Positions 36,779-48,525 of a stretch of 64,000 bases of DNA are shown in pieces. The notes beneath the pieces were generated by a model, which worked only from the letters and a program-made list of their open reading frames with translations, ran no database searches and had not been told where the DNA came from. Source of the stretch: Polytrichum commune (lineage: Eukaryota > Streptophyta > Polytrichopsida > Polytrichales > Polytrichaceae); NCBI GenBank assembly GCA_950295325.1, contig OX485803.1, positions 62,509,554 to 62,573,553 on the forward strand. The letters run 5' to 3'. The stretch's first letter is position 1. Each line of letters opens with the position of its first letter. The translations under genes and the position numbers were made by a program.

Positions 36779-37248
36779 CCCGGATTAACAGATCTCCGGG
36801 CGAATCTTGACCTTTCTGTCGTTGTAGTTCCAGGGAACCATCCGGATTCTCTGTGTGACCTGCCAAGAAAGATTAGGCTGATCCGGACTGGTTGTGAGAG
36901 AAATCCGGATTCTGACCATACAGGGACGTCTTCACCGGATGAACCAAATCATCATTGGAAGTAGGATGTAGATAGGTAGGTATTGAGGGAAGATGCACGT
37001 AGGAGTAAAACTTAATTATAGAGGTTCAATCCGGAAGGCAAATCCCGGAACAAAGGCTTCCAAAGGACCATCCGGATCCGGAAAGCCGATCCGGCCGGTG
37101 GTCAATTTTCAAGCAGGAAAAGAGGGTCCTTGACATCTTACACTTCACAGAATCCCTGGACAATACTCGGATCATCCGGACAGACTGGATTAGGCATTGG
37201 AAAACGCCTATCCGGAAACTTTTGGTGTTCGTGTGCTCCCACAACATA

Positions 37249-38576
37249 GATTGCTTGGCTTTGTAGATCAATGTGTTTTTCAAATGTTTATGGATTTTTC
37301 ATTCACATTTTCAAAGTTAATGTGTAGTTTTGAATCACTTTCACTTAAATTTATACATGGTAATGAAGCTATGTACTGGATTGTGCTTGTACTCCTTCAT
37401 TTGTTATGATTGTTTACATGTGTTCAAATTGAATTTGGGATGTGAAGGTGTCCAAGTCATGTAGAAAACACATGATTTTGTCTTCTAAAAGCTTACTTAC
37501 AATCTTCTTTTGAGAAAGTAAACTTTGGACATGGAATCCTCTTTGAATCAAGAATTTTGTGAATCCATTGTTGTCAACCACGTGGGTGTACAAAAGGGCA
37601 TTTGATTAAAATTTGACTTACAAAGTATACATATGGGAGGGATGTTGTTCCACCTAGTTTTTTACAAACACTATGAATTATGGGGTAGAGGTAAGTATAC
37701 CCTAGGGGTGCCTGCACACATGTAGCTCCGACTCAAAGAAAAGTCCCCCCCCCTCCCCCAAAACCCCACAACCTTCTACTAGTGAGAATCTTGTTATGGA
37801 GATCATGCTCAATACAAACAAATATACGTAGAATAGATATATATGTGAGAATATGTATTTCCAAATTTGGGCTCTTTCTAGTTCTAGAGGTGGTCAAAAT
37901 CCGGTGACTGAATGATGAGTGTTTCTCAAGTCTCAAGTCTCATAATGTGCTTGGCAACCATTTTTGAAGAACCATGACTTCTTTTGTAGCAAGCTTAAAT
38001 GTATGCCCCTTAAGGTTAAGCTACAAATAAAAGCTTAAGGGGTGATTAAATATATGCAAGAATCTAGCTCTACATTGTATTCATAAAATTTAAGATATAT
38101 AAATAGAAATGTTGGGTCTTGTGGAAGCAAGCATGAATGAAGAGTCTCCTCAATCAAAAGTTATTGGCTTCATGTGGTGGGATACAATACACATTCTACT
38201 TATAGATACAATTGTAGGTAACAAATATACAAAAAATAAAATATTGGGGATGATGAATATTTCTTGAAGGTATGCTACAATATTGAATTTATGAGCAGGC
38301 CCAGTGAGAACAATAAAAAAATGAAGAAACCCTAATATCTAATAACAATGAAGGCGATCACATTGAAATGATAAAATAGATTACAATAAGCAAGTTTCCG
38401 CGTCAAAAAAAAAACGAAAATATACGGTGTCAGTATATTTCAAAATAAATATTCTAATCAATAGAATAGAACCATGCATTAATAAGATTCAATATATATA
38501 TGTAGGAGTATGCACCAAACTTCGTATGAGTATTTTAGAAAGTGAGTTGTATAGTGTTTAGCATTTACTATCACAG
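37249..38576. other. Non-coding AT-rich flank
   Basis: Nothing was recognised apart from a C-rich tract near 37743-37765. Confidence 0.45.
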
Positions 38577-38977
38577 ATGCAAGAGGTAGATCAACATGAG
38601 ACTAATACACAATTGAGTGGAAGAAGGAAGAGACGAAAAATATTGTACTTTACAACAAACAAAGTTCGAGAACGAGCAAGCAGTATGAGGAAAAAATCTA
38701 ATATTGTAATGCAGAAATATATAGATGATTTAGTAGAAACACAAAAGAATATATAGATTTGAATGATTTGGACAAAGAAAGTGAAGAGGCAAGAGAAGAG
38801 ATTGATGGGAATATATACAATAATACTGCGGATAAGATTGGAGTCCACGATTATGGTGAAGAGGAAGAAAATGAGCAAATCAAGATGTATAAAGAAGATG
38901 ACAACAACTCCCCGCACGGAAACGAAGAAGATGAAGATGAAGATGGAGATGGAGATGGAGATAAAATTTATTGTGTA
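38577..38977 (+). pseudogene. Exon-like charged coding fragment
   Basis: A 58-codon frame from ATG 38577 (MQEVDQHETNTQLSGRRKRR... basic, ending in TAG) is followed one frame over by an acidic frame (DLDKESEEAREEIDGN ... NEEDEDEDGDGDGDKIYC) that stops at a GTAAGT donor after 38977. This looks like one exon with a frameshift. It lies 2.6 kb upstream of the plus-strand ParB/methyltransferase-like gene. It could be that gene's upstream exon, but no evidence joins them. Confidence 0.3.
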
Positions 38978-39487
38978 AGTATCTTCTGATCATCTCATAG
39001 AAAATAACACATACTTGACTTAACGCAAATGCTATTGGAGTTGCAATTTGATGAGAGCAATAGTCAGCCAGATGGTTGAGCAAGCGCATTAGTTTGTTGA
39101 AGGTAGATAATTTCATTAAAAAGTTGTTAAGAAGGATCTACGCACACTTGCATAGGAAAGTCTTTTATGTATCCAACCTATGTTATTTTCTGCCTAACCA
39201 CTAGCTCATTAAGGGATAGCACCAGTCAATGCAACCAACCGGATTCGAACCCCGGTTAGTGCAGACCGAAACATCAGTATCTTTAAACTATTCGCATCCA
39301 TAGGTGGATGTCTTAAATAATTTTCCACACAGTTATATTCAATTCGCGAAGGTATATGATCGCTTCTAGCTAGTCTACTATAACCAACGACAAATACGTT
39401 TAAAAGTCCAGAAGGTATTAACAGGACTGCAAATTTCATATCCCTTTCCCGGTGTATGAAAGTAGAAACACGTATGAGGACCGGATA

Positions 39488-40495
39488 GGATATTGGCGGC
39501 ACCGCCAATACCCTATCCGGTATGAGAGTGGAAATATGTAGGAGGGCCCCCAGGGTATTGGCGGTACCACCACAACCCCCCGTATATGATAGTAGATACA
39601 CGTATGAAAGCCCTAGGGGTATTGGCGGTACCCGCCACTATCCTTTTGGGTATGAGAGGGGAAATACGAAGGAGGTCCCGAAGGGTATTGGCGGTGCCGC
39701 CAATACCCCCCGGGTATTAAAATGAAAACATGTATAAAGAACCAACGGTATTGGTGGTGCCCCCAACACCCCCCCCCCCCCGGCCACCGTGGGTATGGAA
39801 ATAGATATACGTATGTGGTCTCACGGGTATTGGCGGCACCGCCAATACCCCTTCGGGTATGAAGGAAAAAATACGTATGTGGTCTAAGGGGTATTGGCAG
39901 CACCGCCAATACCCCCTCGGGTATAAAGGAGGAAATACGTATGGGGTCTAAGGGGTATTGGCGGCACCGCCAATACCCCCTCGGGTATAAAAGAGGAAAT
40001 ACGTATGGGGTCTAAGGGGTGTTGGCGGCACCGCCAATACCCCCTCGGGTATAAAAGAGGAAATACGTATGGGGTCTAAGGGGTGTTGGCGGCACCACCA
40101 ATACCCCTTCGGGTATGAAGGAAAAAATACGTATGTGGTCTAAGGGGTTTGGCGGCACCGCCAATACCCCCTCGGGTATAAAGGAGGAAATACGTATGGG
40201 GTCTAAGGGGTATTGGGGGCACCGCCAATACCCCCTCGGGTATAAAGGAAGAAATACGTATGTGGTCTAAGGGATATTGGCGGCACCGCCAATATCCTCT
40301 TGGGTATGAAAGAGGAAGCACGTACAAGAGTTTGGGAATATTGGCGGTGCCGCCAATACCCCTCAGGGCATGGGAGTGGTAATGCATTAGAAAATACCAA
40401 GGGTATTGGCGGTACCGCTAATGTTCCTAAGGCCTAAAGTTGCGATGTTTATGAAGATATTGGCGGTGCCGCCGATACCATCCGGGTAGGAAACT
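39488..40495. repeat. Minisatellite of hairpin units (62-64 bp period, ~16 units)
   Basis: Each unit carries an inverted repeat GGTATTGGCGG-(CA/TA/TG)-CCGCCAATACC and a spacer of the form CTCGGGTATAAAGGAGGAAA followed by TACGTATGGGGTCTAAGG. I count 16 units between 39.49 and 40.48 kb. Spacing is 64 bp in the most regular part (39955, 40019, 40083). Two isolated hairpins follow at about 40797 (GGTATTGGCGGTGCTGCCAATACC) and 40902. Several units carry changes in both arms. Open frames here arise from the repeat. Confidence 0.92.
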
Positions 40496-40978
40496 GAAAG
40501 TATTTTTGGGTAAGCACTATCCTCATCCAAATGTAAATTTTCATCGAATAAGATTCATTCGTCAAAAATTTCTGATAGACAAGGTAGGGTGGTGGAAGAA
40601 AATATTAGATGTTGCGGGTTGTCGGAAGGTCGGATGCAACAAAGTATGAGGTGATTATCTTCATTTGTGTATGTATGTATTGTGTATTCTGAAAATGCAT
40701 ATAAAAAGTTGTTTTCAAGCTTAAGAACGTGTGTTTGTGATCTGTACAAGTATATGTTATTATAATCTGTATAGATAAATAAATTTGTATTTGAGGGTAT
40801 TGGCGGTGCTGCCAATACCCCTGTATGAACCAAATATTGAAGGACTGAATGCTTTGATAGCATAATGAAGAACCAATTTTACTATGTATTAACAGTATGA
40901 GGATATTGGCGGCACAACCAATATACCAAAGACTATGTGCATGTGTATATTGGTGTGAATATGAGTGTATGAATGTAT

Positions 40979-41054
40979 GTGTTTTTGTGTGTGTGTGTGT
41001 TTGGGTTTGTGTGTGTATATGTATGTTTGTATGTATGTGTGTGTGTGTGTGTTT
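40979..41054 (+). repeat. TG/TATG microsatellite
   Basis: Dense GTGTGT and TATGTATG tracts. The 62-codon frame covering it is low complexity. Confidence 0.85.
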
Positions 41055-41543
41055 GAAATTGGTAGATTTAGATTTTAAGAGGTGAATTTTTTAAATTATT
41101 AAAACACCTTAGATTACGTTGAAAATAAATGAGTGTATACATTTAGATCATTCCAGTAGACATGATTTTTTGTGGAATTTAAAATTTGAATTTTCATTTT
41201 TAGGAATTTTCCAAAGTCTATTGTTTTTGTGGTGTTGAAGATTTGTAATCTAATGTACCCCCTCGGTACATTCTAGAATTTGTTTTATGTAGTGTTTCTT
41301 TCAACTAGGCAACTTTGAAGGTCCATAAAAATTAAAGATTGTGATGAAAAATTAAAAAATAAATACAATCAAATTCATTTTGTTTGGCTCTACTTCTTGT
41401 TCATATAATATTTTTTCATATGAATTCATTTTTTATGTTTAAAAATTTGTTGAACTTCTACATAAGAAGTTGTTTGTTGTTTTCAATTTGGTTGAAGTGA
41501 TCAACAATTTATGTTTTGACAAATTTCTTCATCTTTGTTGCAG

Positions 41544-44500
41544 ATGGAAACAAACGATACTTCAAAGCATTTGGCTTCTGATAACAAGCCAGATGATGAT
41601 TTGTGTGAAGTAACTTCTTCTCATGTGAAAGAAAATGCTATTTTGAGTGATCATTCGTTTGATTCTAACGCAGTGATTTAAAATTTGCAGTTTCAACCTA
41701 CTTCAAAGTCAAGATTTTTCATTCCGTTATGTCGTTTGCTTTTAATGCCTTTGGTTCGACCAACCTTGATGTCAGATGTTCTCAAGTTGGAACATGTATT
41801 TATTCATGGGTATGGATCTGGAAGTGCCATGTTCTATATCTCAGTTGTAAACAATGAAATGAAAACTGAAGATGTGATATCTGAATTGATAAATTTTTAG
41901 AATATACACTGGAAATATGCAAGTGCAAAATTCGATGAGTTTCTAAAAGAAGATATTCTCAACAAATTTATGGACAAGATGTTTTGGATGTGGGATGGGA
42001 ATCATCGTTTGCAAGCATGGAGGTTTGTTATCGATAAGCATTCTTTTGGAGATGCAACTTGGTACATTTCAATGGATTCTATTTTGTTGAATCCATCTCC
42101 TGATGTTGCGGTGTTGTTCACGGCAATGCACGATCTCAATAGGTAAGTTTTTTCCGTATAATTTGTATTTTGTTTTTTCATTTCTTAAGTTTTTAGTTTG
42201 TTTTTCATTCGTTTTTTATATTTTTTATTAAATTCATTTTGGTTGTTTTAGTCATGTTGAACATTCTCATGTGAAAACCAACCTTATGCATCAACTTTAT
42301 CGTGTGCAAGCTATCGGAAATTTACCCATTGAAAACTTCAAAAATCTATTGACACCTGACCAATACAAAAAGTGCACCACAAAGACAATTGTAACGTGGT
42401 ACTCGCTTACATGGGATCTCTTCTTAGATTATTTATATAATGTAAGTTTCATACTACTCTTCGTACTCTTCGTTTTTTCATTAGCTCTCTGGTTTTAATC
42501 GTATTTCTGTGTTTAACTGATTGTGTTATTTGTTCAGCGTGATATTGCTGATGTAGAAGATTTGGCCAAGAAAAAATATTTTGAGGTCACTCAAGAGCAT
42601 GAGAGGTCTGTCGAAGGAGTTACTGAATTTATGAATGTAGCAATAGATGCCAAACGTGTCAAACTAGACTTTAGTCTTGCAAAGCATTTACCCATTGCAA
42701 ATCCCAGTTTGGGACATGGTTTCTTGGCTCAAATCAAACGGCATTATGATTTGTGTTATGAAGAACCTCAAATGAATCAAGAAAAACTCTAGCATCTTAT
42801 GACCTCGAAAGTAGATGCCGCGCAGAAGGTTAAATGGTTGGAGCTGTGGAATTCAAGTCCTGCATTTCGTATGTTTTTGAAATTTCTAAAGACGCCTATT
42901 TCTTACTTGTTTTTTTTTCTTTCAACAGTTGGCTAAAGAAGCTTTTGCTCTCTATGAATCCACAATTTCTGAATTAAACATCACCATCAAGATCGCTCCT
43001 GAAACAATGGAACCTTTGCCACTTTTTGTTGATTATGTTGAATCTTGGAGGGTTACTTGTTGGGAAACGACATTTTTAAAATTGTTCAAATCGAATGACG
43101 GCATTATGAAAAACAAGACTTTTGATAAGCAGCTAGGGGGACTTCAAGCTATGAGGCGGGTTGTTTACATGTATATGTGATATTTGTCTTGACTATATTT
43201 GTTTGGCATTCTTCATTTTTTTTTTAAAAATTGAAATTCTTTTGACTTGAATCTAATTTTTTGGTTTACACAGATACTTTAAGCGTGTATTACTGCCTGC
43301 CAATGTTTTGGATAAGCTACCAACATTTTTTGACAGTTTTAAGGATGTTCAATCGGAGAATTCGATGTTCACTCCTGAAATATGCAAGGATTGGAATGAG
43401 GTCCATTGGTATGAATGCAGATGGTATTTGGATTGTCCTAAGAGTAAAACCCCACATTCCGAATTGGAATTGCGTAATCATCTTGAGCCAGCATTTGTTC
43501 CACCTACAGTGAAGGAAGATTTCCCACGTAGTGCACCCATTAAAGGCAAGAGGAAGAATAATGTTCAAGTGGCCGAACAACCCAAAGACAATGATCCAAT
43601 GAATGATGAACCTTCTGGCAAGAAGCTTAAGGTTTCTAAACCTTCAACTTCATCAAGTACCAACCCTGGTTGTTCTACAATTTTGGAGCCTTTTACTTCT
43701 TTGAGAATCAAGACTAAAGTTTCTCAAACTACACAACGTACTTATGACAATGACTCATTTGAGCTCATTTTGAATGATTTTTTTTTAACATATTGAATGT
43801 CAAAGAAAAAACCGACTCTTGGCCCCAATCTTTTCATGGCATCAATGCATTTCTTACTAAGGTATTTTTTTTTCCCGATTTTTGTAAACTTTATGTTAAA
43901 TAACAAATCCAATTTTGTTTTGCATTTTGCTGCTCAATAATATACTGAATTCTATTGATTGTACTTATGTTGTTCAGGTTGGTGCAAATCGCACATTCTA
44001 CTTTCGAGGTGTTCCAAAGGCAACACCAGCAGTTGATTTGGTTATTGCAGTTATTCCGGAGGGGTTTCCTGTGCCTGGAATTTTAACACTTTCGTTTTCC
44101 ATACCTTCTTGGAATGCAAAATCTGATAAATTTCTTCTTGTTCTTTTTTCATTTTGCATGCAATATCTTCACGACGATAGTGTTTTGTTGATATTTCATC
44201 CTGAAGATCCAAAATGGACGAAAGAATTGTCTATATATTTTTTCAATTACAATTTCAAGGTTGGTCATGGATCTTGGACTTGTGTGAACCCACTTCGTCT
44301 AGCCAATCCTCGCAATCCAAACAAAATGGTTAGTTTCACATCTCTTTTCATCATAATTTATTCTTTTCAATGAATTTTGTTGTTTCTAAATATTATAGTT
44401 TGATTAATTTGTTATTTTACTTATGTTACATTTGTTGTGCAGACCATCAAGTTCACTGCCATCTTGCTTGTACGCTCTTTCAGTGATACTACTCGATTGA

Positions 44501-45379
44501 AACACATGCCTTTGCCTTTTCAAATGAATATTGACAAAGATCTTTCAGAGAACGGTATGAATTTGGATGATGATGTTTTATACAACTTCACGGATGCTAG
44601 TTCTCAACTAATGAGAGATGATGGTATCACACCTTGGAGAGGCCCGCGAAAAAAATATCCATTGTTTTTCCAATGTTTGATTGACGCTTTCTCAAAACCC
44701 GAAGGCATTGTTGCAGACCTCATTGCTGGCACAGGTATAAAACATTTTCTTTTTGCTTTGAAATTATTTTATTACGTCTTTTTTACAAACTAACATGTTC
44801 TCATTTATTTATGTGTTGATAATTGTTTCTTATATCTTTGATAGGACCTTCCATACATGCTTGCCGCGCTTTGAAGCGTCACCTCTTGGCGTTGGAAGGT
44901 GATAAAGATGTTTTTGATTCCGTCTTGAAGCCTTTAATTCTACAATCTCCTTTACCTATTGGCAAAGATATCAATTTTGAAGACTCGGATGATTCTCCAA
45001 TTGTTAACCGTGAGGCCGTCAATTTATTTTGTGAGTAAGTTTTGTTTGTTTATCTTGTTTGAAATCTTCATATGGTTGATTGTATAATTTTTATTTGCAT
45101 TATATTGTATATGCATTTAGTTGGATTATTATGAATACTAACACATTTATGTTGTCATGTGCTAGCAATGTGATACCACAATGTCGCCGACGTTGGCGAC
45201 ATTTTTTTGAAGATCCAAATTTTGTAGCAAGTCCATCACCTCCATGAAGCCTACCTATCTATGCCGAGACCATGATTTCCGTTCTTGCTGCTCAATCTTC
45301 CCCTTCCTCTAACCATAGCAAATCTAAACGATATGATCGTCGGATTTTGGAGTTCATAGATTTAGAGGCCGAATCATAA
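41544..45379 (+). pseudogene. ParB-like / permuted DNA methyltransferase-like gene (nine exons, decayed)
   Basis: Exons by GT-AG and phase: 41544-42142, 42252-42441, 42538-42828, 42929-43170, 43274-43861, 43978-44328, 44443-44734, 44845-45034, 45166-45379; about 985 codons. The ATG directly follows an acceptor (TTTGTTGCAG|ATG), so a 5'UTR intron is likely. Residues about 145-160 read KMFWMWDGNHRLQAWRFVI, the DGNHR signature of ParB/sulfiredoxin-like folds. The C-terminal third has IPSWNAKSDKFL (motif IV region, degenerate), LLIFHPEDPKW, ILLVRS, WRGPRKKYPLFFQCLI and DLIAGTGPSIHACRALKRH with LALEGD (SAM-binding motif I). This is the order of beta-type (N4/N6) DNA methyltransferases. Damage: in-frame TAA at about 41679, TAG at 41898 and 42790, TGA at about 45238, and a -1 shift in a run of nine T (43778-43786). 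The catalytic motif looks lost. Domain names are my reading, not search results. Confidence 0.6.
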
Positions 45380-45920
45380 TCAACATCCATCACTTTAACT
45401 TATACTAATAATTATTTTTTGTAGGCACGTGTTTAACTCTCATATTTACACTTGGTATCAATAATTTACAATACATTAACTTATGATATACCTTGAAGGA
45501 CTTACACATGTTTTGTATCCAACTCTATCTTTTTTGCACTCTCTATATTTATGTTGTATAATGACCAATTACAAAATTTAGTATCATTGCACCATGTTTT
45601 GTTTTATTGTTCAATGTGTTCATATTATGAATATTAATGATCATCATTATCATTGTCCATTCCATTGTCATACGACATGCAATACAACTATGAAAATTTG
45701 TATATGATAAATATATATGCCCCTAGTCGTGTACATATTGGTCTTTTTCGTTGCTCGCTACTCACAATCTAGCATTCGTGTTGTTTGTCTTTCCCAATCT
45801 TCTTATTATTGAACCCTAAAAAATTATTTCTTTAGGCCACGGTTATAGGATACTAGGGGACCTATTACCAAATATTTTGTTTTCTTCACCGCTCACAAAT
45901 TACTGCTCATCGCTCACTGC
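45380..45920. other. Intergenic AT-rich
   Basis: 3' flank of the plus-strand gene. There are short tandem GCTCACTGCTCACCGCTCAC-type repeats at about 45888-45940. No gene was recognised. Confidence 0.5.
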
Positions 45921-46524
45921 TCACTGCTCACCGCTCACAAGATAGCACTCCCCGCCCGGGGGGTTGAGAACGCTCTTCGCCGGGCTGTCGTCAATGAGGA
46001 GTGTGTTCTCCGGAGTGGGCCAATAACCTTGGGGGACCCCCTCCAACATCGGGACGCCCACCCAAAGGTTCTTCCTCAACACCTTAAGGAATTGAGGTCC
46101 GCGGCCTCCTCCGACCTTGGGTACAATCTTGCCGCTACGGTCATAAAGGTCATCGCAGTGTTCTTGACCGAGAAGCAAGCACGGCATTGCGAGTTCTCGG
46201 AAAAGGAAACTGACAACGGCCTTCGTGTTGTCCATCAGCATGGAGCTCCAGATGATGACATGGGCCAAGCCGAGGACCTCACGAAGGAAAGCACCTCAAG
46301 CCGGGCCGGACGTGCACAACCTTCTTGTTAATTAGTGTATCGAAGCGCCCGCCGTAATCCATGTCTTGTGGAGTACGGTAGGGACCCTTGGACGCACTAT
46401 TGGAGATATGTGTGGATTGACAAAGCACGCCATTGAGATCAAATATTATGAAGTTTTTCCTCATGGGCTGGCTTGGTCTTTCGGCGGGGTTGCGACATAT
46501 CTCCGACGGACCCTGTGATGGCAC
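45921..46524 (-). pseudogene. HAD / FCP1-like (NIF domain) phosphatase fragment, frameshifted
   Basis: The first frame has MRKNFIIFDLNGVLC (a DxDGV-type HAD motif I with N replacing the second D) and HVRPGLRCF. After a frameshift near 46283-46290 the other frame continues LREVLGLAHVIIWSSMLMDN (motif II region, WSS), then the HCDDLYDR and LRKNLW regions and NTLLIDDSPAKSVLNPPG (motif III/IV region). This is the layout of small C-terminal-domain phosphatase-like (NIF/TIM50-type) proteins. Motif I is DLNG rather than DxDxT, so catalysis would be doubtful even without the frameshift. It lies between the two ParB/methyltransferase-like genes on the minus strand. No start codon is clear; the Met at about 46464 is the first in frame before the domain. 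Confidence 0.6.
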
Positions 46525-46808
46525 ATACTACCTAGGTGAATGGCACTACCCAGGAAAACCAAATGACAAGCATGCAAAAACGCAACAAAGAAATGCGAGG
46601 CAACAAGTATCCGAAGAACTATCCAGTTCAAAAATTTATATTAATGTGTTTGGTGATATACATTCCGCGAATAATTTACATTGTCACTAAAGGTCTCTCC
46701 TAAGATTAATTGAGCCTACACTAGCAAAATTGGATCCGCCGCCGCGGGCGAAGTCGAGATTCGAACTCGAAAATATGCACACGCCACGAAAGCTGGCTGA
46801 CTGGGAAC

Positions 46809-46940
46809 TTACGGACGCGCGTCCGTAAAGAGGGAGGCATGCTCAAAGGTTGATTACCTCTTCAGCGGTGAGTTCCTCGCCGGCAGTGCCTCCCTCACCA
46901 GGCCCAGTTGCGGGGCCAGGTTCCGGACGCGCGTCCGTAA
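46809..46940. repeat. Palindromic repeats (two copies) at the 3' end of the minus-strand gene
   Basis: Copy 46809-46828 contains TTACGGACGCGCGTCCGTAA (perfect). Copy 46921-46940 is TTCCGGACGCGCGTCCGTAA (one arm changed). The second copy lies within the last exon's open frame and encodes GEFTDARPEP. Confidence 0.92.
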
Positions 46941-48325
46941 ATTCGCCCTGCGTGTCTTCCACCACCAACAAATCGGCTCCACCTGCTTGCGACGCTTGCG
47001 TGCTGACGAAAGGTTGATCCTCATGCGAGGAGTCTTGGCCCCCCCGCATATGTACATCTTCATCGGCGAGGGGGGCGTCGCCGATGTTGACATCTTCATC
47101 GTCTCCTATGGCAGGAGGGGAGGGCTCTGGAGCGGCAGCAACCTAGGGAGGGGGCGGGACAACCAACGCGGGGGCCGTATAGGTGTGCTCCGGTATGTAC
47201 ACCGTGTGGCTGCTAGAAGGAGGGCGCACCAGAACGGGGGGCACGGACATGGCGGGCTCGGGAGCTGCATACACCACCTGGGATTTTGCCTGCAAGTTTG
47301 CCATCATGCTCATGAATTGTTGGCTTTGAGCCAAGAATTGTTGATTTTGAGCCATGAGGTCGGCGTGCCTCCGAGCAGACTCCAACCTAGCTTGCTCCAT
47401 CTCAGCTTGGATGGCGGCCATCTTCCTGGCGTGCTCTTCGTTGGCCTCCCGGAGCCGCATGTCAAGCTCTTCCTTCATCCTCTTCTCCATCTTCTCGTCC
47501 AGCTCGGAGACGGACATGGGCTCTCTCTTCACCTTGCCTGGCTCAGAAGGCAAGGCGGAGATGGAAGCGTACAGCCTCACCTCATCCTCGTCTTCATCTG
47601 AGAGTTCCAAGACGGCGCCTTCGGGGTATTCGTTGTAAGGCGTCTTGTTCCTTTGCCGCCGGCTTGCACGGTAGGAGTCGATATTGGGCCTCGATATCAA
47701 CTCTAGCATATCTCTACCTTCCATGGGCGGGAGTGCCGCCTGCTCACTGGGCTCTCCCCCACCAGAGGACGCCGTGCATCCGGTTTCTGCAGCAAGGTCC
47801 GCATCCCTCTCCGCCATAAGCCTTGCAGCACGAGATGGGCCCGCAGTGGAAGGAAGCCCAACTCGAGAAGTGGGAGTCCCAAAGGGTGATAGACTAGGCG
47901 TATTATGAGGCACCCGAATTGGAGTGACGTTGGGCTGCGCCTCCTCTGCATCCATGTCGTCTTCACCCAGGAGATATGCCACGCGATCCACTGGATGACG
48001 AGCAAGACCGCGCAAGTCTTCCTGCCTGGAGGGTTGTCCCCATGGAGACATTGGATCATCGTCTCCATCGCTGCCCCACCCGCCTGCATGAGAAGGCTCC
48101 TCTCTAGAGGCAAGAGGAACAATAGGATGTGGGGTAATGATATCCAAGAAGTCATTGAGATCCATTTTCTTTGCAAGCTTCCTGTGATCTTTGCACTCAT
48201 CCATGTCGCCAGCCCCCACAAACGAGTTAACATGCAACCCAAGCATCTGCACCAAATAAAAAAAGTTAGTGGATTGTTGGTATCAAGATTGAATTGACGG
48301 GGAAGATGGACATACAAACATGATG

Positions 48326-48525
48326 CAGTGTGCATTTTACGGACGTGCATCCGTAAAATGCACACTGGGTTAGGTTTGATAACTTTACGGCCGCGCGGCC
48401 GTAAATACGCACTGCAGCATGTGTGCCAAATTTACGGCCGCGCGGCCGTAAATATGCACTGCAGCGCAGCCGCAAAGTTGAAATGAACTAGGTGGTTACA
48501 CTTTACGGCCGCGCGGCCGTAAAGT
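48326..48525. repeat. Four palindromic repeats in the second intron
   Basis: 48326-48367 is a 42-bp near-perfect palindrome (arms CAGTGTGCATTTTACGGAyG). 48384-48405, 48431-48452 and 48502-48523 contain the variant core ACGGCCGCGCGGCCGT, in which A/T is replaced by C/G symmetrically in both arms so the palindrome stays perfect. All lie in the intron 48247-48565. Confidence 0.93.

Larger units (their letters stand above)
32250..37243 (+). mobile_element. TG...CA element of unusual type: giant solo LTR or LARD-like
   Basis: The ends are TGTGGGAGC and GCTCCCACA (9-bp inverted termini of LTR type) with a perfect 5-bp target duplication ACATA (32245-32249 and 37244-37248). Removing the later solo LTR (34015-34949) and MITE (35157-35479) leaves about 3.7 kb. 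I could not find a second copy of the termini inside, nor PBS, RT or integrase. The best reading is therefore a very long solo LTR, or a non-autonomous element. It is full of CCGGA/TCCGG motifs. It carries an ORF (33222 onward), AATAAA signals at 36099 and 36160, and TACTTAAGG boxes at about 32576 and 36087. A 281-bp-period duplication lies near its right end. Confidence 0.7.

Noticed and set aside
32250-37243. DNA transposon (because of inverted termini)
   Set aside because: The 5-bp target duplication with TG...CA ends and only 9 bp of inverted complementarity fits an LTR-type end better than a DNA-transposon TIR.
39190-39310. tRNA or tRNA-derived SINE (GGGGTTCGAATCCGG on the minus strand)
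   Set aside because: A B-box-like T-loop is present, but the A-box-like AGCTAGTGGTTAGG lies on the wrong side of it and no acceptor stem or cloverleaf can be built.
39488-40495. CRISPR array
   Set aside because: The regular period and hairpins resemble one superficially, but the spacers are also repeats, there are no cas genes, and the DNA is plant nuclear. It is a minisatellite.
40897-41085. 62-residue cysteine/valine protein
   Set aside because: Translation of the TG microsatellite.
46735-46800. tRNA-like element (GAGTTCGAATCTCGAC on the minus strand)
   Set aside because: There is a T-arm-like stem-loop, but no matching acceptor or D-arm within 75 nt.
46987-47908. Plus-strand ORFs opposite the last exon of the minus-strand gene
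   Set aside because: They are shadows of the minus-strand frame, which has the splice-compatible phase and a coiled-coil composition.
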